The notes under the pieces: model-generated
What the model was told of the DNA's origin: nothing
What the model saw: only the letters and a program-made list of their open reading frames with translations
Database searches by the model: none
NCBI GenBank assembly: GCA_022563055.1
Contig: JADFOB010000026.1
Coordinates: 1-9,114, forward strand
DNA length: 9,114 bases
From: Planctomycetota bacterium
GTDB taxonomy: Bacteria; Planctomycetota; Phycisphaerae; UBA1845
Direction of reading: 5' to 3'
Shown here: piece by piece, positions 1 to 7,146 of the stretch
Position numbering within the stretch: the stretch's first letter is position 1
Layout of the letters: each line of letters begins with the position of its first letter
Program-made: the position numbers and the translations under genes

Positions 1-258
1 CACGTTCAGCGTGGCGAGCGCTTCGGCGACGGCTTGAACGTCGCCGCCGACCGCTTTGTCAATCCGTCTTATCAGCTTGGCCCGTGCGCTGGGGTTGTCC
101 GAAAGGAGGAACTGCTCGACAAGCTGAACCGGCGCGAGAATTACCCCGGCGCCAGGAGCAGGCGTGGGGTCTGCGGATCGCTGGGCAGCCTGGTTTTCAG
201 CTGGCCGCGGAGCCATGGCCACAAGTAGCGCAAAGATGAGCCAGCGGGCGGACCCCAT
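1..258 (-). CDS. Secreted protein of unknown function (C-terminus cut by window edge)
   Basis: An open frame runs from an ATG at 256-258 to base 1 with no stop, giving 86 codons. The N-terminus looks like a Sec signal peptide: Arg5, a hydrophobic stretch over residues 6-16 (WLIFALLVAMA), then a Pro/Ala/Gln-rich segment. An AxA-type cleavage site near residues 14-20 is possible, although Pro17 makes the exact position uncertain. The mature part visible is helical in character, with the segment LVEQFLLSDNPSARAKLIRR around residues 47-66, and resembles no domain I can name. A GGAGAG Shine-Dalgarno lies at 265-270 (read on the - strand), 6 bases from the ATG. The gene starts 45 bases after the lipoprotein gene at 304-837 on the same strand, so the two are probably one transcript. 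The protein should be exported; its function is unknown because most of it lies outside the window. Confidence 0.72.
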   Translation of the reverse strand, partial: MGSARWLIFALLVAMAPRPAENQAAQRSADPTPAPGAGVILAPVQLVEQFLLSDNPSARAKLIRRIDKAVGGDVQAVAEALATLNV

Positions 259-303
259 ACCGGTCTCTCCGTGCGACGGGCTCTGGCGGGTGCCATCCGC
301 GTG

Positions 304-837
304 TCAGTCGCCGAGTTTGATCCGCGTCACGACGTCGTCACCATCGCGGTCGAACTCGAAGGTGACGACGAAGCCACAAAGCCCCAGCGGAGCCTCCTGC
401 ACCCAACGTCTGACGCCGTTACCCCGAACGTCGCCCGTTTGGGCATCGAGGAATTCACCGCCCAGTGTGCCCAACGTCAGCTCGTCCGTGCAGGGAAACG
501 TGATCTCATCCTGCGTGCGCGGGGCGAGCAGGCCTGAACCGGCAAGGCCCAGATCCCGCGTGATCAGATTCTCCTCGACAAAGAGGTCGTCCGGCAGCGC
601 CGTCAGCTCGGCGTTGGTCGCATGGAACTGGATGTCCACGGCATCGTCCGCCGTCAGGTTGACGAATCGCACGAGCACCTCGTCATCATCGATCGAGCCA
701 TCGCTTCCTGCTCCCGGCGGAGGATCGAAGGGCAGCAATTCAACAGAGCACCCGAGCCCGCCGACAAGGCAAACAAGACCCAACGCCATCCCCAGTTTGG
801 CAGCGTCTACCCGGAATCTGGACAAGATTGCGTCCAT
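304..837 (-). CDS. Small lipoprotein, unknown function
   Basis: This encodes 177 residues. I chose the ATG at 835-837 rather than the upstream in-frame ATG at 889-891 because a GGAGGA Shine-Dalgarno lies at 845-850 with a 7-base spacer, and because this start puts a lipoprotein signal at the very N-terminus. That signal has Arg7, Arg9 and Lys14, a hydrophobic stretch over residues 15-29, and a lipobox-like GLG-C with the lipidated Cys at residue 30. Gly at -3 is permitted but not the usual Leu. A Pro/Gly/Asp-rich linker (39-52) follows, then a beta-rich domain starting near residue 53 (VLVRFVNLTADDAVDIQF). Two further cysteines, Cys116 and Cys154, could form a disulfide outside the cytoplasm. 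The mature protein is acidic. It is divergent from the nusA operon and lies just upstream of a second exported protein. I recognise no family; similar short lipoproteins are common in planctomycetes as far as I recall. Confidence 0.8.
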   Translation of the reverse strand: MDAILSRFRVDAAKLGMALGLVCLVGGLGCSVELLPFDPPPGAGSDGSIDDDEVLVRFVNLTADDAVDIQFHATNAELTALPDDLFVEENLITRDLGLAGSGLLAPRTQDEITFPCTDELTLGTLGGEFLDAQTGDVRGNGVRRWVQEAPLGLCGFVVTFEFDRDGDDVVTRIKLGD

Positions 838-901
838 CGTGTTGTCCTCCGTGGAATGGGCACGGCGTGCTACAGGGGTCGCCGGACTCACCCACCGTGC
901 C

Positions 902-916
902 TACAGTGATTCTGTA
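902..916. promoter_or_regulatory. Palindrome TACAG-N5-CTGTA, possible operator
   Basis: Perfect 5-base arms TACAG and CTGTA flank TGATT. It lies 65-79 bases upstream of the lipoprotein ATG, where a leftward promoter is expected, so it could be a binding site for a dimeric regulator. A 15-base palindrome with 5-base arms can also arise by chance, and no regulator gene is visible nearby. Confidence 0.25.
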
Positions 917-1073
917 ACAATGCAAACCACGCCGTCGCCCATTCTGCGCGTATCGTACGGGGAACGCCCGTGTACCGTCAAGCGGAATGACGCGCCTGTT
1001 GGCGAGGAAAGGGTTGCCGCACCGAGGAGCGTTGGTGGTCCATCGGTGCGGGACCAGCGCGTGGTTCTCATCC

Positions 1074-1143
1074 GAGCCCCAAGCGCTAGCGCGGGGTTCT
1101 CATTCGGGACGGCGGAAGAACCCGTCGCTTGCGCTCCGGGCTC
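1074..1143. repeat. Pair of inverted REP-like palindromic repeats
   Basis: Two 26-base units (1074-1099 and 1118-1143) face each other across an 18-base spacer. Read in the same sense, both follow GAGCCC-NN-AGCGC-N-AGCG-NN-GGGTTC and agree at 21 of 26 positions. Each unit is itself palindromic, with C-rich and G-rich ends around an AGCGCNAGCG core, so each can fold alone or the pair can fold into one long stem. A 12-base direct repeat GGTTCTCATYCG (1063-1074 and 1095-1106) brackets the first unit. The layout matches REP/BIME-type elements, which in other bacteria are spread by RAYT (TnpA-REP) transposases; none is in this window. Confidence 0.7.
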
Positions 1144-1203
1144 AGTTCACGAATCTACCCATTAGACTTGAAACCAACCTGCCCGCCTGCGAGTTTCGTT
1201 GGT

Positions 1204-1231
1204 TTGACAGCTTCCGCGGGCCACCTATAAT
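1204..1231 (+). promoter_or_regulatory. Consensus sigma70-type promoter driving the nusA leader
   Basis: The -35 TTGACA (1204-1209) and -10 TATAAT (1226-1231) are both perfect and separated by 16 bases, one less than the optimum. In GC-rich sequence such a match is very unlikely by chance. Transcription should begin near 1238, about 325 bases before the nusA start codon, and a terminator lies between. It is the only strong promoter I see on the + strand, so it is the likely source of the whole operon. Confidence 0.85.
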
Positions 1232-1237
1232 GCCTCC

Positions 1238-1561
1238 CGGTGATGTGCGGCGGAGGCTGCTTCGACGCTGGGAGAGTCTGCGCCGTCACGCGGCACCATG
1301 GACCTGTTGGGATGCTTATGGTCGCTCACCATGGCCACCGGAGGTGGTTGTCGGTGAGCGCGCGGAGCTCGTAAGGATGATGAAGCCACAGGGTGGAGCT
1401 TCCAGTCGTGCGGACTGAGCCAGTCCAGCCCGATCGTGTTCGCCGGTGTTTCTCAGCGCGTCTCACAAACGGGAGTGGGACGATGCCTTAGACGCCGACG
1501 GTCAGCTTGCTGCCTTGCCGTGGTTCCGCGTGGGATGGTTGTATGCGCCCACGCTTTTTTT
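1238..1561 (+). ncRNA. Structured RNA: nusA attenuator leader or stand-alone small RNA
   Basis: This stretch of about 324 bases lies between a perfect promoter and an intrinsic terminator and has no credible coding frame. Several hairpins can be read by eye. One has an 8-bp stem CGCTCACC/GGTGAGCG (1323-1330 with 1353-1360) enclosing CCACC-GGA-GGTGG (1335-1347), extended by two G-U pairs. Another pairs GGACTG with CAGTCC (1412-1417 with 1421-1426) around a 3-base loop. A third pairs GTCTCA with TGGGAC near 1470-1491. The segment 1403-1425 offers two competing pairings for the same central GACTG. I looked for conserved parts of RNase P RNA, tmRNA, 6S and SRP RNA and found none. The natural readings are an attenuated 5' leader of nusA, where NusA, itself a stimulator of hairpin termination, could act as feedback, or a separate small RNA with read-through into nusA. 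The ends are inferred from the promoter and the T tract. Confidence 0.6.
1528..1561 (+). terminator. Intrinsic terminator immediately upstream of nusA
   Basis: A perfect 7-bp stem GCGTGGG (1528-1534) pairs with CCCACGC (1548-1554) around a 13-base loop, followed directly by seven T residues (1555-1561). The last T is four bases from the nusA ATG at 1566. Read-through or regulated antitermination is needed for the promoter at 1204 to express the operon. Confidence 0.85.
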
Positions 1562-1565
1562 GTGA

Positions 1566-3086
1566 ATGCCGATGAATACCGATCTGATTCGATTTGTCGA
1601 CGCGATCAGTCGCGACAAGAGTATCGAGAAGGAGATCGTCTTTCTCGATCTGGAAGCCGCCATGCTCTCCGCCGCGCAGAAGGCGTACGAGGAGGCGGAG
1701 GACATCCAGGTCGCCATCGACCGCGTGACGGGCGCCATCACAGCCACCGTGGACGGTGAGCCGCTCGATCTGAAAACGCTCGGACGCATCGCCGCCCAGA
1801 CTGCCAAACAGGTGATGATGCAGCGGATCCGCGAGGACGAGCGCAACTCGATCTTTGAGGAATACTCCCAGCGCGTTGGCACGGTGGTCACCGGCACGGT
1901 TGCTCGGTTCGAAGGCGGAGCGCTAACGGTCAACCTGGGCAGGGCGGAAGCGTTCCTTCCGCGGAGCGAGCAGATTCCCGGCGACGCCCACCATCCCGGT
2001 GAGCGTATCCGTGCGATGGTCCTGGACGTCCGCGAAGAACAGAACCGCGTCAAGATCGTCTTGACCCAGACGCACCCGGACTACATCCGAAAACTGTTTG
2101 AACTCGAAGTCCCCGAGGTCGCTGAGCGCATCATCGAGATTCGCGCACTTGCGCGCGAGGCGGGCTATCGAACCAAGGTCGCCGTGTCATCCATCGACAG
2201 CAAGGTGGACCCGGTCGGTGCGTGCGTCGGCGTGCGGGGCAGCCGCATCCGGAACATCGTCGACGAGCTCGGCGGTGAAAAGATCGACATCGTCCGCTGG
2301 AACGAATCGTCGCAGGTTCTTATCTCTAACTCGCTCAAACCGGCCGAGGTCAAGGAGGTCTTTCTCTGCTTTGAGCTCGGGCGAGCCACCGTGATCGTTC
2401 AGGAAGACCAGTTGTCACTCGCGATCGGCAAGCGTGGACAGAACGTCCGGCTCGGCGCGCGACTGACCGGGTGGGATATCGATATAAGCACACCTGGGGA
2501 GTACGACCGGAACATCGACGACATGCAGAAAACACTGTCGGGCATCGAAGGCGTTCAGGACGTCATGCTCGATAAGATGCTGGCGATGGGCATGGTGTCG
2601 CTTAGCGACCTCTCCGAGGTGGGTGTCGAACCGCTCGTGAAGGATCTGGAGTTGGATGAGGCGCTGGCGGCGCGAATCGTCGAGGTCGCAGCCGAAGCGG
2701 CGCCGCGTCTCGAGGCGGAGCGCCAAGCCGCCAAGAAGGCCGCCGCGGAGGCGGAGGCGGAAGCTGCCAAGAAAGCCGCCGAAGAAGCGGAAGCGGAAGC
2801 TGCTGCACAAACGGATGCGGATCCCGCCGAAGACTCCGTGGAGACCGGCGAGACGCCCTCCGATGAACCGGAGACGCCCGTTTCGAGCGATACCACGGAC
2901 AGCGATACCACGGACAGCGATTCGCCGGATGATGAATCCGGCTCGACGCCCAACTCGGTCGATTCCCAGACGGCGTCGGAAACGCCGGCCGTTCAAGACG
3001 TCCAGACACAGTCGCCGACACCCGCGGCCGACACGGATGTGTCAGCCGTTAAGACGGGGACGGTGGAGTCGAGCGATCCAACGTAG
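1566..3086 (+). CDS. nusA: Transcription elongation/termination factor NusA
   Basis: This encodes 506 residues. NusA binds RNA polymerase and nascent RNA, promotes pausing and hairpin termination, and joins antitermination complexes. Domains in order: the N-terminal RNAP-binding domain (1-102), with the family-typical opening MNTDLIRFVDAISRDKSIEK; S1 (about 103-172); KH1 with GVRGSRIRNI around 222-231; KH2 with LSLAIGKRGQNVRLGARLTG at 283-302; and a helix-hairpin-helix-like region (about 325-375). An Ala/Glu/Lys-rich segment likely to be coiled coil follows (382-413), then an acidic Ser/Thr/Asp/Pro tail (414-506) that is probably disordered. The tail makes it longer than B. subtilis NusA, which lacks one. 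Starts at 1566 and at 1572, two codons on, are equally plausible; neither has a Shine-Dalgarno, because the terminator T tract occupies that position. infB follows within 70 bases with no terminator between. rimP, the usual upstream neighbour, is missing. Confidence 0.97.
   Translation: MPMNTDLIRFVDAISRDKSIEKEIVFLDLEAAMLSAAQKAYEEAEDIQVAIDRVTGAITATVDGEPLDLKTLGRIAAQTAKQVMMQRIREDERNSIFEEYSQRVGTVVTGTVARFEGGALTVNLGRAEAFLPRSEQIPGDAHHPGERIRAMVLDVREEQNRVKIVLTQTHPDYIRKLFELEVPEVAERIIEIRALAREAGYRTKVAVSSIDSKVDPVGACVGVRGSRIRNIVDELGGEKIDIVRWNESSQVLISNSLKPAEVKEVFLCFELGRATVIVQEDQLSLAIGKRGQNVRLGARLTGWDIDISTPGEYDRNIDDMQKTLSGIEGVQDVMLDKMLAMGMVSLSDLSEVGVEPLVKDLELDEALAARIVEVAAEAAPRLEAERQAAKKAAAEAEAEAAKKAAEEAEAEAAAQTDADPAEDSVETGETPSDEPETPVSSDTTDSDTTDSDSPDDESGSTPNSVDSQTASETPAVQDVQTQSPTPAADTDVSAVKTGTVESSDPT
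2886..2915 (+). repeat. Two exact 15-base tandem repeats in the NusA tail
   Basis: AGCGATACCACGGAC occurs twice back to back (2886-2900, 2901-2915), followed by a partial third copy (AGCGATTC). It encodes SDTTD-SDTTD-SDSPD within the acidic tail. The exact DNA identity suggests a recent slippage duplication in a segment whose length is not tightly constrained. Confidence 0.85.
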
Positions 3087-3154
3087 CGGCACCGCAAGCG
3101 TACGCCTTTGGGTGGTGGTCTGGTGTGGCAGAGCGTACTGAGGGAGACTCGGTT

Positions 3155-5950
3155 TTGGTCCAGAAGATGCGCGTTCACATCCTCGCCAGGGAACTGAACG
3201 TCTCCAGCAAGGTGCTGGTCACGAAGTGTCAGGCCGAGGGCATCGAAGACATCAAGAACCACATGTCCGCGCTGAGCGCCGGGCTTGAGGCGACCGTCCG
3301 CGAGTGGTTCAGCGAAGGCGCCCACGACACAGTCGTCGAGACGGCCAAGCGGATCGATCTCAAGAAAGTCCGAGTCAAGAAGCCCAAACGCAAGACCACC
3401 ACGAAAACGGACAAGCAGGCGCAGACGGACGCCACCACCGTGACGGTCGACGCGGGGCTGGCGGTGACGGCCACGACCGCCGTCGCGGAAGCCGAGACGG
3501 CCACCGCCACCGAACCGGCGCTCGAACCGACAACGTCCGGCGTGGGGACGCTCGCCACAACAGTGCTCGAGGAACCGCCGGTTTCCCAGACGCCCGCCAC
3601 CGACGTCGTCGTCGCCGCGGAAGCGCCGACCGCCGAAGTCGCGGACGTGCTTCTGCTTGAGGAAACTCCCACGGAGACGGTCGCGGATGAGGTCGACGCC
3701 GAGGCTGCCCCGCCGGATGGGCAAGCCGGACCGCTGCCCGTGTCGAAACCACCTGAGCCCGAAAAGCCCAAGGATCCGATCCAACCGGCCGGTCCGTTGC
3801 ACGTTCCCACGCCTGCCAAACTCAAAGGACCGCGTGTTGTCCGCTATGAACCGCTGGAGTCGGACTCGCTGCCGACCCGTCGGGGTCCACCGCCCCCGAG
3901 GCGTCCCGGCGGCCCGGACACTCCGCAACCGGCCGGTCCGATGAGGCCGGCTCCTGCGGGACCGGGCGAGAAAGGCACGCAACGGCGCGGACGAGGCAGC
4001 ATGCGCCGTGCAGCCGGCAGGGTCCGTCAACCGGGTGCGGAATCCACGGGTTGGCGCGATCGGGACTTGGCCGAGCGCCAGGAGCGCCTCGCCGGCGCGA
4101 CCGGTCGGCGAATCCATCGTCGTCGTTCCTTCCAGCAAGCTGGCGCGGGCGGGGCGGCGGTGGCACCGGCTGGACCCAAGACGGAGGCCACCGTTCACGA
4201 ACCGATTCAGATGAAGGAGTTCTGCTCATCCACCGGGCTCAGCTTTATTCAGCTCTTCAAGATTCTGCGGGATGAGCACAATCTGGTCGCCAACATCAAC
4301 ATGATCCTGCCGGCGGAGACGGCTGAGTTGCTCGCGCTGCACTTCGGTATCGAGCTGACGGTCATTGAAGCCAAGACCAAGCTCGACGAAATCACCGAGG
4401 AGTTCGCCGCGCGCGAGCGCAAAAACCTTGAGCCCAGAACGCCCGTGGTCACCATGCTCGGGCATGTGGATCACGGCAAGACGAGCCTCCTTGACGCGAT
4501 CCGAAGCACACGCGTCGCGGCACGTGAGGATGGCGGGATCACACAGCATATCGGTGCGCACTATGTTGTCACCGAACATGGGACGGTCACCTTCCTTGAC
4601 ACGCCGGGGCACGCGGCGTTTACGGCCATGCGCGCCCGCGGCGCGCAGGTGACGGACGTGGTCGTACTCGTCATAGCCGCGGATGACGGCGTCATGCCGC
4701 AGACGATCGAAGCCATCAATCACGCCAAAGCCGCCGAGGTCGCCGTGGTCGTAGCGCTCAACAAGATTGATCTGGGCGATCAGAACAAGCTCAAGATATA
4801 CGGACAGCTCGCGGAGCACGGCTTGACGCCGAGCGGTGATTGGGGTGGGGAAATCGACGTGATCGAGACATCGGCCACGACGGGCACCGGCATCCCGGAA
4901 CTCATCGAGCACCTTTCGGATCTCAGCGCCCTGCTCGAGCTGAAAGCGGATCCGACGCTACCGGCTCAGGGCGCGGTCATCGAGGCGGAGACCAAGAGCG
5001 GTGTCGGCGCCGTCGTACGGGTGCTGGTGCGCGAGGGGACTTTACGTGTCGGGTCGTTCGTCGTCTGTGGTAACGCCAGCGGAAAGGTACGGGCGCTGCA
5101 CGACGATCGGGGCCAGCGGATTACGGAGGCCGGCCCTTCCGTTCCCGTGGAAGTCTGGGGTCTGGATGACGTTCCCATGGCGGGAGATGCGCTCTTTGAG
5201 GTCTCGAGCCTGCAGCGAGCGAAAGAGGTGGCGAGCGAAACCAAGCACCGTCGAATCCAGCAAGGGCGTCTCCAGTCTCGCAAGGTTAGAACACTCGAAG
5301 AGATGCTCAAGCAGCGAGATTCCCAGGAGACGCCGGAACTCAACCTCATCATCAAGGCCGACGTCGACGGCAGCGTCACCGCCCTGAAACAGATCCTTTC
5401 GGAGATCCCCTCCGACGAGGTTCGTCTAACCGTGCGCCACGCCGGTGTCGGCGCGGTCAACGACAGCGACGTATTGCTCGCCGAGGCCTGCAAGGGAATC
5501 GTCGTCGCGTTTCGAGTCGAGGCTTCGGTCGGAGCCCGCCGCCTCGCCGAGCAGCACGGCGTCGACATCCGACCCTATCGTGTCATCTACAACGTCGCCG
5601 ATGACGTCAAGAAAGCGCTCGAGGGGTTGCTGGCGCCCGAGTTGCGACCCGAGACGCGCGGCGTGGCGGAGGTCCGACAGGTATTCCATCTCAGTCGGGG
5701 CAAGGGCGTGGTAGCCGGTTCATTCATTTCCGAAGGGACGTTGAACCGAAACCATCTCGCCAAGGTGATCCGCGACGGTGTCGTCGTGCGGGAGGGTTGC
5801 GAGTTTGCCTCGATCAGACGCTTCAAGGACGACGTCCGCGAGGTGCGTAGCGGTATGGAGTGCGGCATCCGGATCGAAGGCTTTGACGACATCCACGTCG
5901 GTGATATCATCGAAGCCTACGAGATTCTCAAGATCGCCAGGACGTTGTAG
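3155..5950 (+). CDS. infB: Translation initiation factor IF-2
   Basis: IF2 is the GTPase that brings fMet-tRNA to the 30S subunit and drives 50S joining. From a TTG at 3155 it is 931 residues. An N-terminal IF2N helix bundle begins [17 protein letters not shown] (from residue 5). A long Ala/Thr/Val-rich then Pro/Arg-rich linker follows (about 60-340), then a second IF2N-like segment (350-400). The GTPase domain shows G1 GHVDHGKT (436-443), switch [10 protein letters not shown]3 DTPGH (482-486), G4 NKID (536-539) and G5 SAT (573-575). Domains II, III and the fMet-tRNA-binding C-terminal domain are complete. For the start, the frame opens at GTG 3125, but GAGGGAG (3140-3146) sits 8 bases before TTG 3155, and family homology begins at ATG 3167; the SD decides for TTG, with GTG 3125 possible. 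Everything needed for activity is present. Confidence 0.97.
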   Translation: MVQKMRVHILARELNVSSKVLVTKCQAEGIEDIKNHMSALSAGLEATVREWFSEGAHDTVVETAKRIDLKKVRVKKPKRKTTTKTDKQAQTDATTVTVDAGLAVTATTAVAEAETATATEPALEPTTSGVGTLATTVLEEPPVSQTPATDVVVAAEAPTAEVADVLLLEETPTETVADEVDAEAAPPDGQAGPLPVSKPPEPEKPKDPIQPAGPLHVPTPAKLKGPRVVRYEPLESDSLPTRRGPPPPRRPGGPDTPQPAGPMRPAPAGPGEKGTQRRGRGSMRRAAGRVRQPGAESTGWRDRDLAERQERLAGATGRRIHRRRSFQQAGAGGAAVAPAGPKTEATVHEPIQMKEFCSSTGLSFIQLFKILRDEHNLVANINMILPAETAELLALHFGIELTVIEAKTKLDEITEEFAARERKNLEPRTPVVTMLGHVDHGKTSLLDAIRSTRVAAREDGGITQHIGAHYVVTEHGTVTFLDTPGHAAFTAMRARGAQVTDVVVLVIAADDGVMPQTIEAINHAKAAEVAVVVALNKIDLGDQNKLKIYGQLAEHGLTPSGDWGGEIDVIETSATTGTGIPELIEHLSDLSALLELKADPTLPAQGAVIEAETKSGVGAVVRVLVREGTLRVGSFVVCGNASGKVRALHDDRGQRITEAGPSVPVEVWGLDDVPMAGDALFEVSSLQRAKEVASETKHRRIQQGRLQSRKVRTLEEMLKQRDSQETPELNLIIKADVDGSVTALKQILSEIPSDEVRLTVRHAGVGAVNDSDVLLAEACKGIVVAFRVEASVGARRLAEQHGVDIRPYRVIYNVADDVKKALEGLLAPELRPETRGVAEVRQVFHLSRGKGVVAGSFISEGTLNRNHLAKVIRDGVVVREGCEFASIRRFKDDVREVRSGMECGIRIEGFDDIHVGDIIEAYEILKIARTL

Positions 5951-5997
5951 CGGATGGGGCGCCTGAGGTCGACAGGTGTGATGATGGCGGGACGGCC

Positions 5998-7146
5998 ATG
6001 ATCGAATTCAAGGCGGAATGCGGCCATACCGTTCGGGCAAAAGACGAGAATGCCGGCGGTGTCGTTCGCTGTTCCTACTGCGGTGTCGAAGCGCCCGTCC
6101 CGAACGACGGAGCCGATGACCTGGACTTTCTGTTCAGGGACATCGATCAGGCAGACGAAGCGGGTGCGCCGGCGCGGCGGGGGAAACGTAAGCGAGGTCG
6201 AGGTCTGTTCTCGCGGAAACGGCGAGCGAGACCTCTGGATCCGTTCGCGGTCATCCTGAAACTTTGTTACGCCGCCCTGCTAATCTCGGTCATCATCGTT
6301 GTCGGACAAAAGTTCGTACGTCCGTGGTTCGAGGAAGACGGGCTCGCTCGCCGCATCACGAAAGTCCGTGAGCAGCGGGGCTCCACGGATCGAAGAGCGG
6401 CGAAAAAAGACCGTTCGAGAGAGGCGCGTCCCGGATTGGTCGATCGCGACAAGCTCAAGGGACTTTATGTGAGTTCCACGCCGCCCGGAGCGACGGGCTT
6501 CTACCTGGATGCCTCTCGCGCACCCGATGTGGGGCGCATCCAGTCGGTCAAAGGATGTGTGCAGTTTGATGTCGGCTCCCCTTCCGGGGCCTCGCGTGCT
6601 TCGGATGGAACGTTTGTCGTCGAGGTCGTTTTCCCACTTAATGACCCGCGCTTGAAGGATTACCGGGGGTACCGGCCGTTTCGTCGCTCGATCGCACAGG
6701 GCAACAAGGAAGATCGTAAGAGATTGGTGAATCGCTACTTCCTCCCTGATGGAGCAGCCGACGTATTCATCGACGAGACGGACGATCAGATCTACATCGT
6801 CCGGCAGTATCGCAACGTAACCGTGCGCAGCGGGGTCACTCGCGGTGTGCAGGCGCTGTTTTTGCCGAGGATTCCAAGGGCGGATGGTCAGGCGTTCTCG
6901 ATCGCGGAGCTCATTGCCGCCGACTACATTCCGCCCGGCGAAGCGTTCACCTTCGACGAGGTGAACGTCCGGGATGAGTTGGATTACTATGGTGTGACGA
7001 CGGCCGATCAGCCCTTTGTCCTCCAGGCGCTGTACCGCATTGGGGTCATCCCCTATTACGTCGAAGCCGAAAAGCAGATGCGTCTTTTAAGGATTGGGAT
7101 TCACAAGGGCCGGTTCACCGCGAAGATTATTCGCGAAGCGAGTTGA
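5998..7146 (+). CDS. Zinc-ribbon, single-pass membrane protein of unknown function
   Basis: This encodes 382 residues and I do not recognise the family. The N-terminus has a short zinc-ribbon-like pattern with Cys8, His10, Cys25 and Cys28 (ending CSYC). An acidic segment (37-54) and a very basic segment (60-78, rich in RKR) follow, then one membrane helix (about 83-102, FAVILKLCYAALLISVIIVV). The basic flank predicts that the zinc ribbon is cytoplasmic and that the large C-terminal part (from about 108) lies outside the cytoplasm. That part has a charged stretch (110-145), then a mixed alpha/beta domain with aromatic-rich motifs such as YRGYRPF and RQYRNV. It begins 47 bases after infB with only a weak GGCGGGACGG-like ribosome site, and its TGA overlaps the next gene's ATG, implying translational coupling. 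Zinc ribbon plus one helix is a common planctomycete architecture as far as I recall. Its position inside a translation operon is the only functional clue. Confidence 0.8.
   Translation: MIEFKAECGHTVRAKDENAGGVVRCSYCGVEAPVPNDGADDLDFLFRDIDQADEAGAPARRGKRKRGRGLFSRKRRARPLDPFAVILKLCYAALLISVIIVVGQKFVRPWFEEDGLARRITKVREQRGSTDRRAAKKDRSREARPGLVDRDKLKGLYVSSTPPGATGFYLDASRAPDVGRIQSVKGCVQFDVGSPSGASRASDGTFVVEVVFPLNDPRLKDYRGYRPFRRSIAQGNKEDRKRLVNRYFLPDGAADVFIDETDDQIYIVRQYRNVTVRSGVTRGVQALFLPRIPRADGQAFSIAELIAADYIPPGEAFTFDEVNVRDELDYYGVTTADQPFVLQALYRIGVIPYYVEAEKQMRLLRIGIHKGRFTAKIIREAS

Larger units (their letters stand above)
838..1203. other. Divergent intergenic region without a gene
   Basis: These 366 bases separate the leftward lipoprotein gene from the rightward nusA promoter. 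Reading frames crossing it carry no recognisable protein and lack ribosome binding sites. It holds the lipoprotein gene's Shine-Dalgarno (845-850), a 15-base palindrome (902-916), two small hairpins (957-971, arms ACGGG/CCCGT; 1036-1056, arms TGGTCC/GGACCA) and the REP-like pair (1074-1143). I see no convincing leftward promoter: TTGCAT with TAGGCA near 905-930 on the - strand is only a weak match. Confidence 0.6.

Noticed and set aside
905..930. Leftward promoter TTGCAT-16-TAGGCA for the lipoprotein gene
   Set aside because: The -10 match is poor, and with many such weak matches in the region it cannot be called.
164..1165. Long + strand open frame across the left edge and intergenic region
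   Set aside because: It is antisense to the lipoprotein and secreted-protein genes, has Ser/Thr/Pro/Arg-rich shadow composition, no SD, and crosses the REP-like pair.
987..1418. Open frame that might be a short or decayed rimP
   Set aside because: The translation has no RimP features, runs through the REP pair and the promoter, and is Arg/Pro/Trp-rich as expected for GC-rich non-coding sequence.
1520..1530. T-box-like core GTGGTTCCGCG just before the terminator
   Set aside because: It resembles GTGGNACCGCG with one mismatch, but the highly conserved A and the 5' AGG are absent, no specifier stem is recognisable, and T-boxes normally control amino-acid genes.
1238..1561. RNase P RNA, tmRNA, 6S or SRP RNA in the nusA leader
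   Set aside because: The length would suit RNase P RNA or tmRNA, but GAGGAAAGTCC-type P4 sequence, a tRNA-like 3' end, a 6S open bubble and the SRP GGAAGGAAGCAGC-type loop are all missing by eye.
2993..4198. 401-codon - strand frame opposite nusA/infB
   Set aside because: It is a mirror of the low-complexity IF2 linker (Arg/Gly-rich) and has no SD or domain; the + strand frames are clearly real.
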